From Guillardia theta CCMP2712 (taxonomy: Eukaryota > Cryptophyceae > Pyrenomonadales > Geminigeraceae): a DNA stretch of 64,000 nt. The translations under genes were made by a program, and so were the position numbers. The notes under the pieces are model-generated. The model did not search any database, had not been told where the DNA came from, and was given only the letters and a program-made list of their open reading frames with translations. This document shows, in pieces, positions 41,901 through 50,788 of the stretch. The DNA lies in contig NW_005434505.1 in assembly GCF_000315625.1 (NCBI RefSeq), forward strand, positions 38,522-102,521. Direction: 5' to 3'. Positions within the stretch are counted from its first letter, which is position 1, and the number at the start of each line of letters is the position of its first letter.

Positions 41901-43638
41901 AGTCTATGCACGTTCATTCCTCGTTCGAAATGTGTCTGCGGGGAGTCAGACTCTTTATGTTGCTACGGTGATGGACAAGTGCCCAGAAAGGATTGCAGAC
42001 CCGCTGTGTCCCCTGGCGAACGATCATATTGGTTACCTCAGTGCCAACCTCGCCAACCTCCTGGTCAAGTTGAGTCATTCCACCTCAAACTCGTCTTTCT
42101 ATGTCACCTCCATCAAATTTGCGCAGTGGACTTTGCAACAAGCAGTGGATAGCGCAACCATGGAGTTCAAAGTTAGCGTGCCCACACAAAATGAAATCCA
42201 GCCGAACGATTACCTTCAGATAGACGGAGAATATGTTCAAGTCACGGCAGTCTCATGGTCCTCACAGTCAACAAACCTGACAGTTGTGAGGTCACAGATG
42301 GGTAGCTCAGCAACCGCCCATCAAGCCTCGAGTACTTTGACTTTGGTCCTGGTTGACAAGAGACCGGTTCTTGTCTTGACTTGTTCTGCTGCGTCCACGA
42401 CAGACATGGACGCTTCATCGGGGTATTTGGTTGATTTTGCATGGATGCCTCAAAGTTCCTTTGTGCCAAACGACAAGTACCTGCAAAACGTGGGCAAATC
42501 TGAATATTCCATTGAAATCTGTGACAAGTACAATGCTCCATTTAGTCAGGACGCTCCATTTCAAGTATTGCAAGATGAAAATCTCAACAGACACTCTGTT
42601 CGCGGGGCTGACTCTGCCATTACCACTGAAGGGTTCACACACCTCGGGTATGTCTCAAGCGTGGGTGTTGTGCAGAAGCAGAATTACTTGTCTTCGATCT
42701 CGGGGGCTGCGAACACATCCTTGTTTGAGATCAAGGGATGGTACCTGACGCCCTCAGACCTCGACATCACTGGCGGCGACTCCAACTCCTACATCAACGG
42801 GCCCAAGGCGGAGAGAAACTCCAACTACCTGCATGTCAGCCTGGGATCGCATGGGTCCGATGCGGTGAGCCTCAACTGCCACATCGTTAGCGTCCCCGAG
42901 GGCTTTTGCGAGAAGGACTACAGCATCCCATGCAGCTGTCACATGACTGCCAACTGTTCGTCAGAGTGCTCGACCGGCTACTGCCTGACCGGGCCCTCGT
43001 CTGGCCTGGATCACTCCTGGTATGGGGTGAAGAAGCCGTCCATCTTGTGCGATCTCACCGAAGATGCTCATGCGCACCAGACCCTCAACATCTACTGGCA
43101 CGGAGTCGTGACATCGCTATCCAACTGGTACAGGACGCCGACTCCGGTCGTGACGTCCTTGAGCCCTCCAATGGCTCCTTACTATGGTGGAATCTCCATC
43201 ACAATCCGGGGGATGTTCTTCGGAGGAGCAGCGACGTGGCGAGGACGGGCGAGGACAAAGTCTCCGAGCGTGATGATCATCGGCAAGAGCATGATACGCA
43301 AGTGTGACAATGTCGAGTATATTTCTTCTGGCCAGCTTGTTTGTACTCTGCCAGCTCTTGCTCTCAGCAAGCAAATGTACGATCCTGTCACGAGAACTAT
43401 TGTTGTGAACGTTTTAGTGGATACTGGAGAGAAGAGGAGCCATCAAGACCAGCACTCGAAGTTCATCTACACATCCATTCCTGCTTTTTTCAGCTGCGAC
43501 AACATAATGGTTGCTCAGAACGACTGCTACAATTGCTGTCGCAGGTCATGTTTTACTGATGTGAGGACTCAAACGATAGATCCTGCGTCAATCGATGCTG
43601 TATGTACATCAAATTGCACCGCTTATTGTCACATGTGA
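38920..43638 (+). CDS. Large secreted protein with LamG-like, repeated DYLQ modules and IPT/TIG domain
   Basis: Signal peptide MFKTHCSAFILAALLGSSSA. Exon 1 ends near YVSVWKN (39282). Exon 2 covers SDSTSCTPDKIMNK to FHRNVLHG, then the main part from ALRFARSDRLGFQGSF with a lectin/LamG-like half. A 50-nt intron at 40462-40511 (GTAACG...GGCAG) restores frame into the 3.1-kb exon ending 43638. That exon has a second LamG-like region (RIVTIRVQGNESKVYIDG, NVDIAEVLIYDKALSMQEMD), two copies of a beta module (DDYLQLEQEIVQVTSVS...VTRGQLQTTAADH near 40700-40815 and NDYLQIDGEYVQVTAVS...VRSQMGSSATAH near 42206-42325), and an IPT/TIG domain (PVVTSLSPPMAPYYGGISIT). Many Cys and N-glycosylation sites indicate an extracellular, perhaps cell-surface or adhesive protein. 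The exon 2/3 boundary is ambiguous. Confidence 0.75.
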
Positions 43639-43716
43639 GGAAAAGATATTTTGTTGAGGAAATATGCGGTTTGTTTGGAATATGATTAAACTTGTTAATC
43701 TAACATCGATGTGACA

Positions 43717-44927
43717 TCACTTCTTCTTTTTCCCAGCTGCTTTTCCCTTCTTTCCCTTCTTCTTCTTCGGATTCTTGAGGTCAGACACACACTCTCGAGC
43801 GAGATGCATGCGGATGTTGCATTGCAGAAGGGTTGCAGCACGAAACTCTCTTTCCGCCGCCGCAACTCGCATGGCCTCAAGTTCTTTCATTCTCCTCTCT
43901 TCGTCTTCCTTGGCTTGTCTTGCAGCGATGTCTTGGTTGTATCGCTTCTCCAGCTCGTACAATCTCAATAGATCAGATTCACGTTCTTCTTTCAAGTTCT
44001 CCAGCTCCTTTGTCTTGAAAGCCAAGTCCGCCTCGAACTTGTGATCCCATGCCTCAGATTTCTCGGACATGGCAACTAACTTCCTTCTCTGAAATTCCTG
44101 TTGAAGCTCGTTGGCTTGTTTTTCTATGTCGATTTCTTTCTCGATCTGTTCAATCCGATCTTGCAATTCTTTCATCTCTTTTTCTCGTTCTCGCTGTGTG
44201 CAGTGGTAATTCGCTTTAAACTCCTTTGCAAGATATCGAAGCTCGATCGCAGTCTCCGATTTCTTCGCTTGCAATGTTTCTTTCAACTCCGCAATCAACT
44301 CGTTCTTGCTCAAAACCTCTCTCTCAAAGTTGCTTCGTTCTTCGTTGAGCTCTTGTTTCAACCTGGCCACAGACTCGCTCAGCTCTTTCTCACGCGCCAG
44401 AACTACTTTCATGTGCTCCATCATCCGCTGGCCTTTCTCAACAACTTCCGCCAAAGAGTTGAAACTTGCAAATTGCATTTCATGTGCTGGGTTGACAAGT
44501 AGAGTCTCAAGCGCTCCACGTTCAGCTCGAATCTTTTGCATATTCCCTTCTAAGTTTGGGTTGTCTTGCAAATTTCTTGTCAAAACTTTGGTGCTCTGCC
44601 TCAGAGACTGAGCGACTTGCTGGATCTCATTTTCATTCGCCTGATACTTCATTCTGTTTGAAATGCCTTTCATATTCCTCCTCTCTTGAATGAGCTCTTC
44701 GTATCTCCTCTCCAAGGACCTCTGATCCTGCATAATCCTTGAAATCTCTTCTCCCAGCATACTTCCCAGCTCCTCATTATGGAAATCTGAAGTCAGAGAT
44801 GCAAGGATTCCTAGTTTTTCAACCTGGCCAGCACGAGTCAAGCACATCAGATCAGGATTGACTGAGGTACCGCTGTTTCAATTGTGGCCGTAATCCGCTG
44901 ACACTCGACCAGAGTGAAAGAATCCAT
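43717..44927 (-). CDS. DRC9: Dynein regulatory complex subunit 9 (IQCG)
   Basis: Axonemal protein of the nexin-dynein regulatory complex. Exon 1, 44927-44871, encodes MDSFTLVECQRITATIETA. A 47-nt intron (GTACCTCAG...GGCCAG) joins in phase to exon 2, 44823-43717, starting VEKLGILASLTSDFHNEELG. The protein (about 388 aa) is nearly all coiled coil and has an IQ-like motif near the end (LLQCNIRMHLARE), followed by a Lys/Gly tail (KKKKGKKGKAAGKKKK) like that of IQCG proteins. The in-frame ATG at 44847 lies inside the intron and I reject it as start because the spliced start matches the family better. Its presence implies a motile flagellum. Confidence 0.85.
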
Positions 44928-46207
44928 CCTGCTGCATGAAGTTACAAGAGCATCAAGAGATTTCCTCCAAGCTGAGAGCAGCTTGCATAATTAACATCAA
45001 ACATGACTCCTTTCGGCGTTGAATTCTTCGCCTCTAACTTCAGGCTGACTTTGCGCTCTTGCTACTTTGTTGCCCTCCACTGTGTGCCTATCACAACATC
45101 GCGTTCTCGTCTTCCTCTCTTGTCTCTCCTCGGCTTGTTAGCACTGAGCTCGCACTAAGAGTCATGCAGCTGCCATGATGGCACTGCCTGCAAACGTGCG
45201 GGGGCTTGCCCATCATGCTGCTGCCTGGCCAACGGCCGTCCGATCAGATCGTGGGCCTCCTGATTGTCCTCGTACTGATTTTTAACTTAACTTTGAGTAA
45301 AGTCGGACCGAGTAGGCCCTCCGACAGTAGTCAGGTTGTCCTCGTACTGATTTTTAACTTAACTTTGTACCGTACTAGCCTCTTGTCGCCTGAAAGCCTA
45401 CTTAAGTTAAAAACATGAAAGTCGAGCGATGTCGCTGTGGCCGCCGCCGAAGGCATGAAACGCATATTTCAAGTTTCATGATTTGGAAGCTGATATACGG
45501 GGTACTTCACCTGAAATACATCCTGGACCTCATCGATCTTGACAGTTTCACACTGCATTGAATATACAGATTGCAGGCACATGTGCTCGGATATCAAATT
45601 TGAGTCAACGCTCTTCAGCAGACTCCGATCATACAGACGGTCTTTCTGTTCAAAGTCTCGAGGTGCATGCTGCGTTTGTCTTGTTACTTGCCCGGCACTG
45701 CATCATGTGCTCGCAGACCATCGGCAAAGCTGCGTGTGTTGTGTTACGATCATGATACGGAGACGGTGGTCGACATTGCAAGCTTGCAGCCTTTTCAAGA
45801 GGGTACAACTGTACAAGCCTGACGGAGATAAGCTGCACGGGGAGAGCGAAGAGGTGATTGAAATGGGATGTCAGAGAAGAGAAGGGAAGAGAAAAACGAC
45901 GAGAATTCTCGTGACGACGAGAATGTATTCAAAAGAAGGCATAATTGACCTTTCTAATGCAAACAAGGACGAGTTCACGGAGGGTCATGTCAGACTTGCT
46001 TGTGAGGTTCAAACATGTTTAAGTTTCCTCACTTGTCAGTCTCTGATATGTACAAACGCTCGCAGTTCACACCCGCGTCGAGCTCAGACGATGTTGAGAT
46101 CGACAGCAAGCAGGAGAACAATCATAGTTTGCAGTTGTTGGAGGACAGGATCGAGAACAGAGAGTGAGTTCAGCCCTGTGGTTGTGTGTGCAGGTTTGAA
46201 ACATTCA
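44928..46207. other. Intergenic with dispersed repeats C and D
   Basis: Holds the DRC9 promoter and a divergent unknown. The plus frame 45539-46213 has only a TTG start and no recognisable domain; segments such as LYKPDGDKLHGESEEVIEM look coding-like, so a spliced gene is possible but not demonstrated. Confidence 0.35.
45250..45370. repeat. Dispersed repeat, copies C and D in tandem
   Basis: Two partial copies in the orientation opposite to copies A and B: 45255-45299 (CTGATTGTCCTCGTACTG then ATTTTTAACTTAACTTTGAG) and 45335-45370 (TTGTCCTCGTACTG then the same TTTTTAACTTAACTTTG). Confidence 0.8.
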
Positions 46208-46407
46208 CAGTAGGTGTGTCCGGTGCGCTACTGTCGGTATTTTTCCTGGTACAAATTTCACCGACAGTTCGTTAAATTTCAGTACAACCGTTCTCAACGG
46301 TAAACGTACAGACAACAGTACCCTACCGCCGACAGTTCTTACTATTTGTCAAATCCAATACGGCCAGAATAACGTCACCGACAGTAGCGTACCGGACACA
46401 CCTACTG
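46208..46407. mobile_element. MITE-like element, ~200 bp, ~28-bp TIRs
   Basis: Left end AGGTGTGTCCGGTGCGCTAC then TGTCGGT (46212-46238) is the reverse complement of 46379-46404 apart from one base. The ends sit between TA dinucleotides (CAG-TA ... TA-CTG), fitting a TA target duplication. The interior repeats CCGACAGT/ACCGACAG words and has no ORF. Confidence 0.72.
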
Positions 46408-46670
46408 GAGAGGCCAAACGCGAGACCCGATTTGCATGGAAAACATCTGGAAATGATTTCATGACGAAATTTTCATGTGAAAATTAATTATTGTTTTTAA
46501 CGACTTATAATTATTTTCTAAAAGTCACACTGTGAACTGGGTGCGTGTCACAGGATCTCAAGATTCAATTGGTACAATTTCATCTCATTGAAAACGAACT
46601 ATAATAATAATAATAACAAACCAATATCAGGAAAGATTTCGCTTTTGCGCTCGACCCAGCTGTTTTGTGT

Positions 46671-48635
46671 ATGAACGCGGAGATGTCGTACAGTTCCAAG
46701 CTGTCCAGCTCTCTTGTGCTCTTCTTTCTCATCAAAAGCTCAGTGCAAGGTGATCGCATTTGTGGCAAGGACAAGATTCTCAACCAAGCGATGTGTACGA
46801 GCTGTTGCGACATGCAACATCTCCCCTGCTCGACAGACAAGCAGTACTCGACTTGTTGCGTTGACTCAAACTGTACGGCATCAACACGCAGCGGAGCCAG
46901 TTGTACAATTTCAAGCCCATGCTATTTTGCGATGCTCGACTACTGCTGCACACCATGCCCCCCGGGGAATTTTTCAACCGACACCGCTCAAGGATCAGGT
47001 TGTTTCCCTTGCTCGCAAGATCAGATAGTCACCGATACTGGTTGCATCCAACGGAATACCTCGAATAAAAAAGATCCGGCGCGTGAAAATCATCCCCAGA
47101 AGCCCTGGTTCATGAAGAGTGGCCTATCTTCTATCGCCTTCATCGTCATTCTCTCGCTCCATTTCTTTGTAGTCTTCATCACTGTCGTCTTGCAGAACTG
47201 CACTGTCGATCAACAAGATACCCGTTTTGTCGGCAAGTGCTTGCTCCCGGTGCTATGGTTCGTGTATGATATTTCGTTCATGAGCGCAAGGTTCAACTGG
47301 TTCTTGACATCCTCGGAAGCTAGGGAAATGATGACATACAGTGTCAATGGCAACCCTGACAATCTCATATGGCTGTCCAAAGATGACATTAAATACCAAA
47401 CTTGTGCCCCCCCCAGCTCGCTCAGCTACATCGGGCAGAATGCAACTTTGTGCAAGTTTAGCGTGTTTGAATTCACGACCAATATTCTTGGGCAAGAGAG
47501 CAAATACGAGAACAACTCGTCCAAGTTTAGTGTTGGCCTAGGACTCATCATTTGGTCCTGCATTTCCATTTACATGATGATGAAGCAAGCGGACCTTGAG
47601 AGTGAGTGGAAAGAAGATGTTGAATGTGAGGAGGAGAAGGAGAAGGAGAAGGAGGAGGAGGAGGAGGAGGAGGAGGAGGAGGAGGAGGAGGAGGAGGAGG
47701 AGGAGGAGGCCCACAGCGCTAGTGATGTCGTCCCTGGAGTCAGTGCTACGGAGCAGCCAAGAGCAGTGACAGCGATTGCAGTCAGCAGCCCCTTCGAGAC
47801 TAATCAGAAAGGATGCCACCAGACAAAGTGGGAATGGCTAAAGCGCAGAGCTCTCGGGGTTGTGATCTCATCGCTTCTGGCGAGCCAGCAGTCGCTTGTC
47901 TTGCTTCCTCTGACCTCGATGGAGATCACACCGCACTGCTATGAGCTACAGAGCGATCTCCCGGTCACCTCAAGGCAGGCAGCGTGCTGGCACAAGTGGT
48001 CTACCGCAGGGATACCTTACGGAGTTCCTGCTATCGCGGTTGGCTTCTTGCTCACCTTGATATGTTACCCGGACTCGGACAAGGAGGAGGCTGGTTGCTG
48101 CATATCCTTGATCACGGGGCTCCTGTTCTTGACCGGAGTTGTTTTGTTCCTCACCGGAGTCGGGCTCTTCTTGTTTTGGCTCTTTGGTGGCATCATCATC
48201 GGGGCTTGGTTTACCTACACCTCAACGAAGATTCTTCTTGACCTGGCTTTCACAAAGATCTTTGCTCCCGTCCTCATTCTTATTTCTAGTGACTTCGTCT
48301 TGCAATACGCCGTTGTACCGACTCGCTGCACATGGTTTCGAGTTCCTCGAGGGATCGTCAGTATGAAGATGAACCTCTTCCATGTCAAAGCTCGAGTGGA
48401 CGGCCGGGTTTCCTCCGCCTTCCGAGAGCTGGCAAAGAGGTACCTGCCCTGCTGCTCGTGCGACTTCCAACCTCAGCAGCAAGGGAATGGCCCTTCCGAG
48501 TCCAGCCTTACGAACCAACCGTCTGATGAGGCGATCAGAAACGTCGTGGATACGATGGAGAAAGCCCTGGAAGTGCAAGACAAACGAAGCAAAAAATCGC
48601 GGCGCAGGGAGAACTTGCATCCTTATGACGTGTAG
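46671..48635 (+). CDS. Cys-rich multi-pass membrane protein of unknown family
   Basis: From ATG 46671 (a second ATG at 46683 is also possible). A signal peptide (SLVLFFLIKSSVQG) precedes a Cys-rich ectodomain with TNFR/GCC2-like pairs (YCCTPCPPGNFSTDTAQGSG, CFPCSQDQIV). A first membrane helix (SSIAFIVILSLHFFVVFITV) and a second (VGLGLIIWSCISIYMMM) flank an extracellular loop with Asn-glycosylation sites. An acidic cytoplasmic loop with an uninterrupted (GAG)n Glu run (47627-47709) follows. Then come several more hydrophobic segments (VPAIAVGFLLTLICY; GLLFLTGVVLFLTGVGLFLF) and a charged tail ending RRRENLHPYDV. The shape suggests a receptor or channel-like surface protein. I see no signature for a specific family. 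Confidence 0.7.
   Translation: MNAEMSYSSKLSSSLVLFFLIKSSVQGDRICGKDKILNQAMCTSCCDMQHLPCSTDKQYSTCCVDSNCTASTRSGASCTISSPCYFAMLDYCCTPCPPGNFSTDTAQGSGCFPCSQDQIVTDTGCIQRNTSNKKDPARENHPQKPWFMKSGLSSIAFIVILSLHFFVVFITVVLQNCTVDQQDTRFVGKCLLPVLWFVYDISFMSARFNWFLTSSEAREMMTYSVNGNPDNLIWLSKDDIKYQTCAPPSSLSYIGQNATLCKFSVFEFTTNILGQESKYENNSSKFSVGLGLIIWSCISIYMMMKQADLESEWKEDVECEEEKEKEKEEEEEEEEEEEEEEEEEEEAHSASDVVPGVSATEQPRAVTAIAVSSPFETNQKGCHQTKWEWLKRRALGVVISSLLASQQSLVLLPLTSMEITPHCYELQSDLPVTSRQAACWHKWSTAGIPYGVPAIAVGFLLTLICYPDSDKEEAGCCISLITGLLFLTGVVLFLTGVGLFLFWLFGGIIIGAWFTYTSTKILLDLAFTKIFAPVLILISSDFVLQYAVVPTRCTWFRVPRGIVSMKMNLFHVKARVDGRVSSAFRELAKRYLPCCSCDFQPQQQGNGPSESSLTNQPSDEAIRNVVDTMEKALEVQDKRSKKSRRRENLHPYDV
47627..47709. 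repeat. (GAG)n coding trinucleotide repeat
   Basis: About 25 codons of Glu with a few Lys in the membrane protein gene; in frame, so length changes would alter only the loop length. Confidence 0.9.
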
Positions 48636-48739
48636 CCTTCACATTGAACGGTGTTTTCGGACATGTCACAGTGCTGAGTGCTTGCTATAAGCCTGAATTC
48701 ATTCCTGAGATGTTAACTAAAGTATAGTATAACCCGACC

Positions 48740-49019
48740 GGCGGCGACCGGGCCCGAACCGGGCCACTCGCCTCCCCAGCCTCTCCCGGACTTCTATGAA
48801 GTGGAGCGCCTACTCGCTGATCGAACGCAGCGCGGACGCAAGGAGTATCTCGTTCGCTGGAAAGGTTTCTCCTCTGCTGATGACACATGGGAACCAGTGG
48901 AACATCTCGTTCGCACTCGAGCGCTTCGCAACTTGGTTCAACGCTACGACAGGGCCAAACAGCGTGAGCGACGTCCGGTACCTTCCTCTGCTCAGGGACG
49001 GCGTTCACGCCGCCTTTGA
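48740..49019 (+). pseudogene. Ty3/gypsy chromovirus polyprotein C-terminus (chromodomain fragment)
   Basis: The frame to a TGA at 49019 reads DFYEVERLLADRTQRGRKEY, then LVRWKGFSSADDTWEPVEHL, a chromodomain as found at the integrase C-terminus of chromoviral LTR retrotransposons. The rest of gag-pol is absent: upstream DNA is a GC-rich patch and the neighbouring gene. This is a 5'-truncated retroelement copy. Confidence 0.82.
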
Positions 49020-49622
49020 CCGCTCTTTGACTTTGGTCTAGGTGCGAGTTTGCGGGAGCGTATCAGAGCAAAGAAAGCGAAGTTTTCTGAGTCCTGAGCA
49101 CTCCAAGAAAGCGCAGAAAGAGCGTATCAGAGCTCATAGGATAGCGAGCCCAACACAGGAGCGGTCAACACTCGAAATGTGGACAGCACACAAGGATAGC
49201 CTCTACAACTATCCAGACGAAAGACAGTGATTCTCTAACGGCTACTTTGGTTCAGAAGTCGGACCCCTCCGGGACGGCTTCCCTATAGTATCAAGCACCG
49301 GTGGAGCTCTCCTTTCTGGTAGAAACAAGAACAGGAGCAGGGCATGGACCAAAGGGGCCATAGCGACGGCACGAGGCAGGAAGACTCGTGCAAGCGAGGA
49401 CCACTACCCCTGGGACTTCCACAGGGCTATAAAAGGATCAAGATCTTCATCTCTAGGTGGTCTGTCTTCCCTCCCTCTGTGTACCACGCATTTCCCTGTG
49501 TTGGTGTGGTTGCTGCAATAAAGCTTGATAATACTGTCTAGCACCTTCTGTGTGATCCAGCGGAGGTTCTTTGAGCATTCGCTTGGCTAGTGTGCAACCC
49601 GTAAAGCTTCGGGGTGTAACAT
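49020..49622 (+). mobile_element. Retroelement 3' region with LTR-like sequence
   Basis: Downstream of the chromodomain. A TATA box (GGGCTATAAAAGGATC, near 49425-49440) is followed ~85 bp later by AATAAAGC (49518), the U3-R layout of an LTR. It ends near 49620 with GGGGTGTAACA, a plausible CA-terminated LTR end. I cannot find a second LTR copy in the window, so the 5' border is unknown. Confidence 0.5.
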
Positions 49623-49639
49623 AAATTGCAGCCACGGCC

Positions 49640-49930
49640 ACAGCGGCTCAACTTGAAGGCTTGGCAAGGCCCGGCAGCGCCCTGTCCTTAGTCGCGGCCA
49701 CTGGCATCATCAAGTCGCGGCCCCGCGGTGAAACCGGGCGGGGCGGCCGCCATCGATGGCGGCATGAGTACCGTACAGTCACAGCGGGCCTTGCCGCCAG
49801 CCACCGGCATGACTGGCACTGCGCCGCCGCGTGTGCCGGACGGTGGGTGGCCCCGGCGGGCCGCGCCGGCGGCGGCGGGCCGCGGCGGCGGTGACTCACC
49901 CCGGTTCCTTCCTCGTCTCAGGCGGGCCCA
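49640..49930. repeat. GC-rich island
   Basis: GGCCGC/CGGCGG-rich DNA between the retroelement and satellite 2; frames open on both strands are compositional. Confidence 0.6.
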
Positions 49931-50029
49931 GTGGAGTGGCGGCAGGGCGCGTCCATGCCAAGTGGAGCGAAGAAACTTCGGAGGCACAAGCAGTCGGAGG
50001 CACAAGCAGTCGAAGCTGAAGGCTGACAC

Positions 50030-50630
50030 AAGCTAAGACTGAGTGAGCATACCAGCTAAGACTGAGTGAGCATACCAGCTAAGACTGAGTGAGCATACCA
50101 GCTAAGACTGAGTGAGCATACCAGCTAAGACTGAGTGAGCATACCAGCTAAGACTGAGTGAGCATACCAGCTAAGACTGAGTGAGCATACCAGCTAAGAC
50201 TGAGTGAGCATACCAGCTAAGACTGAGTGAGCATGCCAGCTAAGACTGAGTGAGCATACCAGCTAAGACTGAGTGAGCATACCAGCTAAGACTGAGTGAG
50301 CATGCCAGCTAAGACTGAGTGAGCATACCAGCTAAGACTGAGTGAGCATACCAGCTAAGACTGAGTGAGCATACCAGCTAAGACTGAGTGAGCATGCCAG
50401 CTAAGACTGAGTGAGCATACCAGCTAAGACTGAGTGAGCATACCAGCTAAGACTGAGTGAGCATACCAGCTAAGACTGAGTGAGCATACCAGCTAAGACT
50501 GAGTGAGCATACCAGCTAAGACTGAGTGAGCATGCCAGCTAAGACTGAGTGAGCATACCAGCTAAGACTGAGTGAGCATACCAGCTAAGACTGAGTGAGC
50601 ATACCAGCTAAGACTGAGTGAGCATATCAG
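50030..50630. repeat. 23-bp satellite 2
   Basis: About 26 tandem copies of AGCTAAGACTGAGTGAGCAT plus ACC. A single A/G variant (CATGCC) recurs every three to eight copies, suggesting higher-order duplication. It lies about 160 bp upstream of the TIR/SH3 gene. Confidence 0.95.
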
Positions 50631-50788
50631 TTTTAAGGCTGGTGAGTATGGCAGAAACGAAAGCTGAAAATTGCGTTGACTCCATGAAGACATCTCGAAT
50701 ATTGAAAACATACATGTCAGGGCGCTGGTTTTGAACCTCGTGGTGTGCACTGCCAGCCATGTCGAACAAAATGTAACGTGATCAAGAT

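Noticed and set aside
44823-44847. ATG at 44847 as DRC9 start
   Set aside because: It falls within a 47-nt intron; splicing to the ATG at 44927 joins in phase and suits the family.
45539-46213. 224-aa plus-strand ORF
   Set aside because: Starts at TTG, very Cys/Arg-rich without pattern; kept only as a note in the intergenic entry.
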